A DNA stretch of 13,345 nt, from positions 1-13,345 of the forward strand of contig DATJVZ010000335.1 of assembly GCA_035501575.1 (NCBI GenBank), given 5' to 3'. The stretch comes from JAFAGX01 sp035501575 (GTDB lineage: Bacteria; Acidobacteriota; Terriglobia; Terriglobales; Acidobacteriaceae). Below are positions 6,892 to 13,345 of this stretch, in pieces (the stretch's first letter is position 1; each line of letters begins with the position of its first letter). The translations under genes were made by a program, and so were the position numbers. The notes below the pieces were generated by a model that was not told where the DNA came from, did no database searches, and saw nothing but the letters and a program-made list of their open reading frames with translations.

Positions 6892-9800
6892 ATGCCGCGA
6901 TTTGCAATCCGGAATCCGTATTTCATCATCGTCGTCTGCCTGGTGCTGGTTGTAATCGGCGTTACCAGTCTGGCGCGGATGCCGGTAGACCTGTTTCCGC
7001 CGATAAACCTGCCTGAAGTCGTGGTGGCAACCTTCTACTCCGGCATGCCGCCGCAGGATGTCGAAACGGATATCACCGATCCCCTAGAGCGGTTCTTCAC
7101 CCTGGCCAGCGGGATCGATCACATGGAGTCGCGCTCCCTTCTGGGCGTCGGCATCATCCGCGTCTACTTCCAGCCGGGAACCAGCGCAGACGCAGACGTC
7201 ACCGAGCTCTCAAACCTCGCACTTGCCGACTTGAAACGCCTGCCGCCGGGAACGTTGCCTCCGGTCGTGCTGAAGTTCGATGCTTCCAGTCTCCCCGTCG
7301 CTCTGGTAACCGTCAAAGGCGAGGGGCTGACCGAAACGCAGCTCCACGACTACGCCCAGTTCCAGATTCGCAACCAGATTGCCGTGGTTCCGGGCGCAGT
7401 CATTCCCCCGCCATTCGGCGGGAAATACCGCCAAATCATGATCTACGTCGATCCCTACAAGCTCCTGTCGCGGCAGCTGAGCCTGATGGACGTGGTGGGA
7501 GCCGTCAACAACTCCAACCTGATCCTGCCCGCAGGTGACGTGAAGATTGGGCCCTACGACTATTTCGTGTACTCCAACAGCCTAGTCGAAAACATGAGCG
7601 AACTAGGCGAAGTCCCGCTGAAGACCCGGAGCACTTCCTGGGTTACGGTCAACGATGTGGGCAAGGCGGAAGACGCCAATCAAATCCAGTACAACCTGGT
7701 GCGAATCGACGGGCAGAGATCCTGCTACATCCCCATCATGAAGCAGGGCGGCGACACCAACACGATTCAGGTCGTGAATGGCGTCCGCAGTCTGATTCAC
7801 CATCTTTACGACATCCCGAAACAGCTGGCCACCAGTATCGTGTTCGACCAGTCGGTATACGTGAAAGAGGCGATTCACACCGTGCTGCACGAAGGCATGC
7901 TGGGCTTGATCCTGACCAGCCTGATGATCTTGATCTTTCTCGGGAGCTTCCGCGCTACGTCGGCGGTGCTCCTTTCGATTCCCCTGTCCGCTCTGGCCAC
8001 CTTCGTGGCGCTGTACCTGATGGGCAGCACGATCAACACCATGATTCTGGGAGGCCTGGCTCTAGCCTTCTCGCGCGTGATCGACAATTCGGTTATCTCG
8101 CTGGAGAACATTTATCGCCACCTGGAAATGGGCTCCGCGCCCATGGTCGCTGCCGAAGTGGGTGGCGCGGAAGTAAACCTGGCCGTTCTGGCGGCCACTC
8201 TGGTAGACGTGGTGGATTTCTTCCCGGTCGTGTTCCTCTACGGTGTGGCCAAGTTCCTGTTCTCGGCGCTGGCGCTCGCCTTCTGCCTCTCCCTCCTGGC
8301 TTCCTTCGTGGTGGCCATGACGGTGATTCCGCTGTTCTGCTCGCACTTTCTCAAGTCAGTCCCGCTCGCCGGCCATCACAAGAGCGGGGAAAACCAGGAG
8401 TACGAAGTGGAACCGACGTCACCAGGCAGCCCTTCCTGGTGGGACAGATTCAATGCCGCGTTCAATCGAACATTTAACAAGGTCCTGGATTTCTACGAAT
8501 ACTGGGTGCGGCGAGCGCTGAGAAGACCCGGGCTCACGGTAGCGGTGCTGGCTGGGGTCTTCCTGCTAAGCCTGGCCATCTATCCCCTGCTTGGCCTGGC
8601 TTTCTTCCCACGTACCGATGCCGGGCAGTTCACCATCAACCTGAAGGTTCCGACCGGCACTCGGATTGAGGTGACGGAACAGTATGTGGCCCGGGTGGAG
8701 GATCTTATCCGCCACGTGGTTGAGCCTGGCGATCTCAAGCGCATCGTCTCCAACCTCGGCGTCGTTCCCGATTTCTCTTCGCTGTACACGACGAACGCCG
8801 GCCCCTACACCGCAACCGTTCAAGTCGCGCTGAACGAGCCCCACCACAGGACCAGCTTCGAGTATATGGACCGGGTACGCGACCAGATGGCGCGCCAGTT
8901 TCCCGACATCCGGACCTTTTTCTCCAGCGGCTCCATGGTGGACTCGATCCTCAACATGGGCATGCCGGCGCCGATTGATATCCAGGTCAGCAGCCCGGAC
9001 CTGCATCAGATCTATGGCGTAGCCCAGGATCTCGCGCATCGCATTCGCGAAGTGCGCGGGGTGGGCGAGATTTACATTCCGCAGGACATGGATTATCCGG
9101 CCCTGCGCCTGGATGTCGATCGTGTGCACGCGGCCGAGCTTGGACTGACGCAGAAAGACGTGGTCGACAACGTCATTACCGCGCTGAACTCAAACTACAT
9201 GATCGCGCCCAACTACTGGGTGGATCGTAAGAGCGGCAACGACTACTACCTCACCGTGCAGTACTTCGAAAAAGGGCAACCCGCGATCCACGACATGGTA
9301 GACCTGGGCCAGATCCCTTTGCGTGATCAGTCCGGCGGGGCGCCGAACATGAACTGCGGGTTGCTGCGATCGCGGGAATTCGGCGCGGCAACGCCCGCCT
9401 GGAACTGCGGGCAAACCCTGCCTGCGGTGGCAGGCCAGCCGGGCGACAACGTGCGCTCCATCACGGCAAGGGACAATGGGGATTCGGATATAAACTGCGG
9501 GCTGCTGCGATCCCCGAAACTGGGTGTCGCCAAGCCTAGCTGGACGTGCGGGCGTACCATGCCCGCGGCCGGAGGCCAGCCGGGCGGCGAGGTGCGCCCG
9601 ATCACCGTGCTGGACAATGTGGTGAACGTCAGGCACGTGCAGACGCCGACCGAGATCGATCACTACCAGATTCAGCGGGTTATTGATATCTACGTGACCC
9701 CGGCCAGCGAAGACCTTGGCCGGGTCACCAGCGCCATACAGAAGATCGTGGGGCAGGCCCATATCGCATCCAATGTGCGCGTCAACCTGCGTGGGATGGT

Positions 9801-10353
9801 GCAGGGCATGGAAGCATCCTTCAGAAGCTTTGCTCTGGGCTTCTTGCTGTCTTTTGCCCTGCTATTTCTCATTCTGACCGCCCAATTCAAGTCGTTCATT
9901 GATCCGCTGCTCATCATGCTGGCCATCCCCATGGGATTTGTCGGCGTTCTCATCATCCTGCCACTAACGCATAGCACGTTGAACGTGATGTCGCTCATGG
10001 GAGTACTGATGCTGGTGGGAATTGCCGACTCCAACAGCATTCTTATCGTCGATTTTGCGCACAAGCTCGAGCAACGAGGGTTGTCAGCGGCGGATGCTGT
10101 CATTACCGCGTGCCGGGTGCGCCTGCGGCCGATCCTGATGACCTCGCTGGCCACCATCATCGGCATGATTCCGATGGCTCTGAAGCTGGGCACGGGCGCC
10201 GAGCAGTACACCCCGATGGCCCGTGCCATCATCGGCGGCCTCACTTCGTCGGTGCTGCTGACCATCTTCATCGTACCGGCGGCGTACCTGCTGGTGTATG
10301 GCCGTCGCGGCAAACAGGCCACAGAAGCTCAGCCCAGCAGGCCGGCGGAATGA
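6892..10353 (+). CDS. RND efflux permease, second copy with Cys-rich periplasmic insertion
   Basis: This 1153-residue protein is a paralogue of the preceding permease; in the first 140 residues I count only about eleven differences. It has the same 12-TM, two-periplasmic-loop plan and the same altered relay (Asp398, Asn399 in TM4, Ser1047 in TM10). Three differences stand out. First, the cytoplasmic linker between the two halves (about 490-515) is roughly 12 residues longer. Second, Asp439 and Asp442 lie in a predicted TM helix where the first copy has Thr and Val. Third, a net insertion of about 86 residues between Arg811 and Leu907 carries two tandem 47-residue units with Cys822, Cys839, Cys869 and Cys886. 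The reading frame is intact across the insertion and the C-terminal half resumes normally. ATG 6892 has GGAA at 6881-6884. By analogy with MdtB and MdtC, the pair may form a mixed trimer; that is inference. Confidence 0.93.
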   Translation: MPRFAIRNPYFIIVVCLVLVVIGVTSLARMPVDLFPPINLPEVVVATFYSGMPPQDVETDITDPLERFFTLASGIDHMESRSLLGVGIIRVYFQPGTSADADVTELSNLALADLKRLPPGTLPPVVLKFDASSLPVALVTVKGEGLTETQLHDYAQFQIRNQIAVVPGAVIPPPFGGKYRQIMIYVDPYKLLSRQLSLMDVVGAVNNSNLILPAGDVKIGPYDYFVYSNSLVENMSELGEVPLKTRSTSWVTVNDVGKAEDANQIQYNLVRIDGQRSCYIPIMKQGGDTNTIQVVNGVRSLIHHLYDIPKQLATSIVFDQSVYVKEAIHTVLHEGMLGLILTSLMILIFLGSFRATSAVLLSIPLSALATFVALYLMGSTINTMILGGLALAFSRVIDNSVISLENIYRHLEMGSAPMVAAEVGGAEVNLAVLAATLVDVVDFFPVVFLYGVAKFLFSALALAFCLSLLASFVVAMTVIPLFCSHFLKSVPLAGHHKSGENQEYEVEPTSPGSPSWWDRFNAAFNRTFNKVLDFYEYWVRRALRRPGLTVAVLAGVFLLSLAIYPLLGLAFFPRTDAGQFTINLKVPTGTRIEVTEQYVARVEDLIRHVVEPGDLKRIVSNLGVVPDFSSLYTTNAGPYTATVQVALNEPHHRTSFEYMDRVRDQMARQFPDIRTFFSSGSMVDSILNMGMPAPIDIQVSSPDLHQIYGVAQDLAHRIREVRGVGEIYIPQDMDYPALRLDVDRVHAAELGLTQKDVVDNVITALNSNYMIAPNYWVDRKSGNDYYLTVQYFEKGQPAIHDMVDLGQIPLRDQSGGAPNMNCGLLRSREFGAATPAWNCGQTLPAVAGQPGDNVRSITARDNGDSDINCGLLRSPKLGVAKPSWTCGRTMPAAGGQPGGEVRPITVLDNVVNVRHVQTPTEIDHYQIQRVIDIYVTPASEDLGRVTSAIQKIVGQAHIASNVRVNLRGMVQGMEASFRSFALGFLLSFALLFLILTAQFKSFIDPLLIMLAIPMGFVGVLIILPLTHSTLNVMSLMGVLMLVGIADSNSILIVDFAHKLEQRGLSAADAVITACRVRLRPILMTSLATIIGMIPMALKLGTGAEQYTPMARAIIGGLTSSVLLTIFIVPAAYLLVYGRRGKQATEAQPSRPAE
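9352..9618 (+). repeat. Two diverged in-frame tandem repeats (141-bp period) within the second RND gene
   Basis: Unit A (codons 821-862, bases 9352-9477) and unit B (codons 868-909, bases 9493-9618) start with N-C-G-L-L-R-S and share W-x-C-G, T-x-P-A, G-Q-P-G, V-R-x-I-T and D-N. By hand alignment, 26 of 42 residues are identical. The period is 47 codons. The end of unit B (I-T-V-L-D-N-V-V) matches the native strand of the first permease (T-L-D-T-V-V). This suggests an inserted Cys-rich segment that was then tandemly duplicated together with adjoining native sequence, after which unit A drifted. The first permease has none of this. Confidence 0.85.
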
Positions 10354-10403
10354 GGAACGGAGCCGTGGCGTCTCGCAGTCACGCGGATTGGCTGGCAAGA
10401 TTC

Positions 10404-10465
10404 GCGGCTTCTCCGCTGCACTTCGTTCGGCCGCGGGCCGGAGGGCAACACACCTCGCGTAGCGA
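10404..10465 (+). other. Hairpin cluster between second permease and outer-membrane factor
   Basis: The 150-bp gap at 10354-10503 holds three small inverted repeats: GCGG-CTTCT-CCGC (10404-10416), CGGCC-GCG-GGCCG (10428-10440, extendable by a G-U and an A-U pair in RNA) and TCGC-GTA-GCGA (10455-10465). None is followed by a T-run, so they are not ordinary intrinsic terminators. They could be mRNA stabilisers, processing sites or REP-like remnants. Chance is possible in such GC-rich DNA. Confidence 0.35.
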
Positions 10466-10490
10466 AACGTTTCCAATTTCCCGGTTTGCC

Positions 10491-10495
10491 GAAGG
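10491..10495 (+). promoter_or_regulatory. Ribosome-binding site for the outer-membrane factor
   Basis: GAAGG lies 8 nt before ATG 10504. It supports that start over the in-frame TTG at 10486, which would place the binding site inside the coding sequence. Confidence 0.55.
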
Positions 10496-10503
10496 CTCAT
10501 CTT

Positions 10504-11937
10504 ATGAGACACAACTCTAGTGGATTCGCCATTCTGATCTTACTTTTGCCTCTTCTGGTTGCTGCCCAGACGTCGGTCGGCTTCCGCAAGGATGCTTCGC
10601 TGCCCTCCGCGCCAGTCCCGCAAGGGAGCTTTGGCCAGAGCAAGCCGCCAATGTCGGGCACTGCGTCCGTTCCTGCTCCAGGGCCGGCCCCTGGACCCGC
10701 CACCCAGCTGACTTTGAAGCAGGCCGAGCAGCTGGCTATTAAGAACAACCCGCAGATTTCGGTGGCGCGTCTCATTGCGCTGGCGTCAGAGCAGGTCACC
10801 CGCGAGGTCCGCTCCAATCTCTGGCCGACCGCGACCGGCGAGATCACCGGGGTTGCCGCCGAGTCGGGCACCCGGATCACCGCCGGGGCACTGAATAACC
10901 CAATCATTTTCCAGCGAGCTGCCGCGGGCCTGATCTTCGGCCAGTTGATTACCGACTTCGGTCGCACCACCAACCTCATCTCCAGCGCCAACTACGCCGC
11001 CAAAGCCGAGAATGAGAATGCCCTTGCAACCACCCAGCAGATTCTTCTGGCTGTAAACAAGGCGTTTTACAACACCCTGCAAGCGCAAGCTCTGTTGGTC
11101 GTAGCCCAGCAGACTGTGAAAGAGCGGCAGACCGTAACCGACCAAGTGGGCGCGCTGTACAAGAGCAAGCTGAAATCGGAACTCGACTTCAGCTTCGCCA
11201 ACGTCAATCTGGCGCAGGCGCAACTCTTGTTGCTGGATGCGCAAAACAACCGGGACGCCGCCCAGGCCACGCTTTCGATGGTGCTGGGATTTCAGACTTT
11301 GCAGAGTTTCTCTCTGATGGAGGAGCCACGCCCGACGCAACCTCCCGCCAGCAATGTCGACGATTTGATCGCACACGCGTTTTCCGACCGTCCTGAGATC
11401 CGATCCCTGGAATTACAGTATCAATCTGCCAGGAAGTTTCAGGTCGCCGAAAGGGATCTACTTTTCCCGACCATTCGTGCCCTGGGAGCCGTCGGGGTAA
11501 CGCCCGTAGGCGATACTGAAGTGGCTCCCAGTCCAATCGCCTTCGACAATACCTACGGCGCGATCGGCGGCAACATGGAGATCCCGCTTTTCAACGGCTT
11601 CCTGTATTTCGCTCGGGCTAAGGAATCGAAGCTGCGTTCTCAAGCAACTGATGAACGCCTGCGCGACATGCGTGACCTGATCTCCCGCGATGTCCGCACC
11701 AGTTGGCTCAATGCCAACACAGCCTTTCAGCGCCTCGCAGTTACCCAGCAATTGCTGGATCAGGCCAAGCTCGCGCTGAGCCTGGCGCAGTCCCGCTACA
11801 ACCTGGGTCTGGGCTCGATCGTGGAATTGAGCCAGGCGCAACTGCAGGAGACGCAATCCGAAATCGCGTACGCGCAGGCAGGCTATGACTACAGTCTGAG
11901 CCTGGCGATTCTCGCCTACGAGACCACGGGAATCTAA
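10504..11937 (+). CDS. TolC-like outer-membrane efflux protein (OMF)
   Basis: This 477-residue outer-membrane channel subunit presumably completes the tripartite pump with the adaptor and permeases upstream. A signal peptide is clear: M-R-H-N, then a Leu/Ile-rich core to about residue 22, with likely cleavage after A-A-Q. A Pro/Ala-rich linker (about 45-63) follows, then two internally similar halves typical of the family. Each half starts with an L-x-x-A-x-x-L-A-I-K-N-N-P-type or R-P-E-I-type helix and continues through Gln/Ala-rich alpha-barrel helices. The second half ends with L-S-L-A-Q-S-R-Y-N-L-G-L-G-S-I-V-E-L-S-Q-A-Q-L-Q, a conserved OMF segment. ATG 10504 is chosen because of its spacing from GAAGG and the signal peptide. 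The same C-terminal region survives as a decayed copy at 638-982. The 150-bp hairpin-bearing gap may adjust its expression relative to the permeases. Confidence 0.93.
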   Translation: MRHNSSGFAILILLLPLLVAAQTSVGFRKDASLPSAPVPQGSFGQSKPPMSGTASVPAPGPAPGPATQLTLKQAEQLAIKNNPQISVARLIALASEQVTREVRSNLWPTATGEITGVAAESGTRITAGALNNPIIFQRAAAGLIFGQLITDFGRTTNLISSANYAAKAENENALATTQQILLAVNKAFYNTLQAQALLVVAQQTVKERQTVTDQVGALYKSKLKSELDFSFANVNLAQAQLLLLDAQNNRDAAQATLSMVLGFQTLQSFSLMEEPRPTQPPASNVDDLIAHAFSDRPEIRSLELQYQSARKFQVAERDLLFPTIRALGAVGVTPVGDTEVAPSPIAFDNTYGAIGGNMEIPLFNGFLYFARAKESKLRSQATDERLRDMRDLISRDVRTSWLNANTAFQRLAVTQQLLDQAKLALSLAQSRYNLGLGSIVELSQAQLQETQSEIAYAQAGYDYSLSLAILAYETTGI

Positions 11938-11939
11938 AC

Positions 11940-12131
11940 GTGAACCCTTCGCGAATCCGAGAAGTGCTAGTTACGCTCCAGATAAAGCGGCACCCGCATT
12001 CCAGAATGAAGCGACAGAATAGAAGACTTTCGTCGCTGACCACCGTTCAGTGGCTGATTTTGATCTCTTGCGTCGCAGCATTTGTGGGAGGGATTTTTAT
12101 ACTAACGATTTACTACACCACGGGCAAATAG
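11940..12131 (+). CDS. Small single-span membrane protein
   Basis: A 63-codon frame begins with GTG 2 bp after the outer-membrane-factor stop and ends with TAG. It could also begin at ATG 12006, giving 41 residues. Both forms contain a basic segment (K-R-Q-N-R-R) followed by one strong hydrophobic helix of about 20 residues (W-L-I-L-I-S-C-V-A-A-F-V-G-G-I-F-I-L) and a short polar tail. Positive charge on the N-terminal side predicts an N-in, C-out orientation. GGGA at 11928-11931 could serve GTG 11940 by translational coupling; no good site precedes 12006. I do not recognise the family. Its position at the end of an RND operon invites comparison with AcrZ, a small helix that binds AcrB, but there is no sequence evidence for that role. 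It may instead be an unrelated small membrane protein. Confidence 0.55.
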   Translation: MNPSRIREVLVTLQIKRHPHSRMKRQNRRLSSLTTVQWLILISCVAAFVGGIFILTIYYTTGK

Positions 12132-12203
12132 CTGCGCGACTACTGGTGTCCGGGGTTACTGAGGGTTGTCGTCCGGGCGTCGCTTCAAGGTGGATACCCA
12201 GAA

Positions 12204-12217
12204 ATTCTCCGGAGAAT
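12204..12217. repeat. Perfect 14-bp palindrome
   Basis: ATTCTCCGGAGAAT equals its own reverse complement. It sits in the non-coding gap about 70 bp after the small membrane protein. With no loop it is a poor RNA hairpin and looks more like a binding site for a dimeric protein, but no neighbouring promoter is evident. Confidence 0.4.
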
Positions 12218-12301
12218 GGCGGAAGTAACTCGCTGCGGCGGATTATGCACTAAATCGCCCATGCCTCGACCGAACACCGGGCAATCTTGAATATCTAAGT
12301 A

Positions 12302-12323
12302 ACTTGGGTACCATGGGCCAAGT
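12302..12323. repeat. Inverted repeat, possible weak bidirectional terminator
   Basis: ACTTGG and CCAAGT are exact 6-bp arms around a 10-nt loop. The position between convergent genes suits a transcription-end signal, but there is no T-run on either strand, so the function is uncertain. Confidence 0.3.
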
Positions 12324-12389
12324 GCTGGTTGCTCTGGTTTCGGCCCTCGCCCAGGGAATCTTGACCTGCAGAGCTAAACTCGGCCATGA

Positions 12390-12402
12390 CTCTCAGCGAG
12401 AG
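12390..12402 (-). other. Hairpin overlapping the stop codon of the VWFA-type gene
   Basis: CTCTC-AGC-GAGAG forms a 5-bp stem with a 3-nt loop across the TGA stop (12393-12395) of the reverse-strand gene. No T-run follows on the reverse strand. It may stabilise the 3' end of the mRNA, or it may be a chance feature. Confidence 0.25.
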
Positions 12403-13345
12403 CCAAGGTTACTCTCGGGGCGAACCAGGAGCGCAAGCCTGGGAAAGAGGAATCGGCCGGCGGCGTCGTCGATGACGTTCACCTGGCAGGTGTAGAACCC
12501 CGGCTTTAGCCGGCTCAGCGGCACATCCAGCTGAAAGACTCCGGCCTTGCGGTCGCGAGCATTGAGCTCGTTCAACTCGACCAAAGAACTTTCGAATACT
12601 TTGGCTTTCCCACGGAAAAAGGCGACATTCGTAAGGAGGCGAATGCCAGCTCTGGCCTGTCCCTCCTCGGAGGATTCCTGCGCATTCGACCGGCCTGGGT
12701 CATAGACCTCGTAATAGAGGAGCAGGTGCTGAGCGGCGGAGAAAACGTGAGTTATGTTGGGAATGATCTCTTGACCGTCGCGCACCAGCGGGTTCGGCGC
12801 CGAACCCTTCTTCGCGGGCTGTAGTTGACTAGCCAGCACGATCGAACTCATCTTGAGCGGCTGCGAGCGGAAATCCGGAACGTCCAGATCGGTTTCAAAA
12901 GAACCCATGCGGCCGGTCTGGTTTTCGCGCACCACACACTTCAAGTGATACCTGCCCGTGGCCAGGGTCAAAATGGTGTTGTATTGCACGTTCTTTTTCT
13001 TTACGTTGTCGGCGGTATCGACCGCCAACTTGACCGTGCTGCGAATTGTGGTCAACAAATGGCCATCCTTGTCGCTGACCATCCCGATCACATCGAGGGT
13101 AGCCTTATCGCGATCGCTGCTGCGGGTGAACGGAATCTGCGAGCCCGGCACGACCAGTGAGATAGGCACCGCAAACTTGTTCCCGTCCAGGCGAAAGTAC
13201 GCAGCCCCCAGATAAACCGGGAGATCTGTGGTGGGGAGTTCCGAGGCGAGTTCGGCCTCCAGCTGCCGTTCCTTGTCCTCCTTGGTTGCATGCTGGTAAT
13301 CGGCGGGGGCGTAGTAACCGCGGCGATAGTCGACCTTAAAGCCCG
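12393..13345 (-). CDS. VWFA-related acidobacterial-type protein, C-terminal part
   Basis: The frame is open from the right edge to TGA at 12393-12395, giving about 317 C-terminal residues of a gene that starts outside the window. Near the edge it reads V-D-Y-R-R-G-Y-Y-A-P, the segment that usually closes the VWA-like domain of this family. A linker rich in Glu/Lys/Ala follows, then L-P-V-Y-L-G-A-A-Y-F-R and a series of predicted beta-strands resembling Ig-like or beta-sandwich repeats. The protein ends at about L-P-L-S-R-L-K-P-G-F-Y-T-C-Q-V-N-V-I-D. In the family the N-terminal part holds a signal peptide and the VWA fold, and the proteins are thought to be exported; the biological role is unknown. 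A GTG at 13169 lies inside the conserved frame and is not the start. Family assignment is by recognition of the motif and architecture, not by a search. Confidence 0.75.
   Translation of the reverse strand, partial: GFKVDYRRGYYAPADYQHATKEDKERQLEAELASELPTTDLPVYLGAAYFRLDGNKFAVPISLVVPGSQIPFTRSSDRDKATLDVIGMVSDKDGHLLTTIRSTVKLAVDTADNVKKKNVQYNTILTLATGRYHLKCVVRENQTGRMGSFETDLDVPDFRSQPLKMSSIVLASQLQPAKKGSAPNPLVRDGQEIIPNITHVFSAAQHLLLYYEVYDPGRSNAQESSEEGQARAGIRLLTNVAFFRGKAKVFESSLVELNELNARDRKAGVFQLDVPLSRLKPGFYTCQVNVIDDAAGRFLFPRLALLVRPESNLGSR

Larger units (their letters stand above)
12132..12392. other. Convergent intergenic stretch, no gene seen
   Basis: About 260 bp separate the efflux block from the convergent VWFA-type gene. 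I see no credible coding frame. It contains a perfect 14-bp palindrome (12204-12217) and a 6-bp stem with a 10-nt loop (12302-12323). Neither has a T-run, so I cannot name the terminator that should lie between the two convergent genes. Confidence 0.55.

Noticed and set aside
9190..9762. Reverse-strand open frame of 190 codons opposite the repeat insertion
   Set aside because: Its repeated content (S-Q-Q-P-A-V) simply mirrors the sense-strand tandem repeat. The sense frame continues a conserved permease on both sides.
10486..10503. TTG start for the outer-membrane factor, adding six residues
   Set aside because: ATG 10504 has a properly spaced GAAGG and gives a cleaner signal peptide. The TTG has no site of its own.
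12304..12495. Forward open frame starting with TTG at 12304
   Set aside because: It runs antisense into the 3' end of the VWFA-type gene, has no ribosome-binding site and no recognisable protein features apart from a short hydrophobic start.
1..13345. CRISPR arrays, tRNA or rRNA genes, transposases, attachment sites
   Set aside because: I looked for repeat-spacer periodicity, cloverleaf-like segments with a CCA end, and transposase or integrase motifs, and found none. The only tandem repeat is the two-unit coding one in the second permease.

Overview
The window most likely comes from an Acidobacteriota chromosome. The strongest clue is the gene entering from the right edge. It encodes the C-terminal part of a protein that looks like the VWFA-related family first described in Acidobacteria. 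GC-rich coding, RND subunits lacking the usual proton-relay lysine, and small secreted proteins are compatible with this. Assignment below phylum cannot be made from the sequence.

Left flank (1-1509): the 3' end of a Sel1-repeat protein (+), then about 250 bp without a gene. Next comes a truncated, reverse-strand remnant of a TolC-type outer-membrane efflux protein (638-982). A strong extended -10 promoter with an inverted repeat just upstream follows, and then a small secreted or membrane-anchored protein of unknown function.

Central block (1647-12131, all +): an RraA-like protein is followed by what looks like a complete tripartite efflux system. It consists of a membrane-fusion (adaptor) protein, two tandem paralogous RND inner-membrane permeases, a TolC-like outer-membrane factor, and a 41-63 residue single-span membrane peptide starting 2 bp after the outer-membrane gene. 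Gaps between the first genes are 29-47 bp. The gap before the outer-membrane gene is 150 bp and carries three small hairpins. One adaptor, two permeases and one outer-membrane channel recall the MdtABC-TolC arrangement, so the permeases may form a mixed trimer. No transcriptional regulator lies in the window.

The most unusual feature is in the second permease (6892-10353). Relative to its neighbour it carries an in-frame insertion of about 86 codons in the second periplasmic region. The insertion is made of two diverged 47-residue tandem units, each with two Cys-Gly motifs. The same permease also has two extra aspartates in a predicted membrane helix. The two copies therefore seem functionally differentiated.

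Right flank (12132-13345): about 260 bp without a gene, containing a perfect 14-bp palindrome and other small inverted repeats, then the convergent VWFA-type partial gene.
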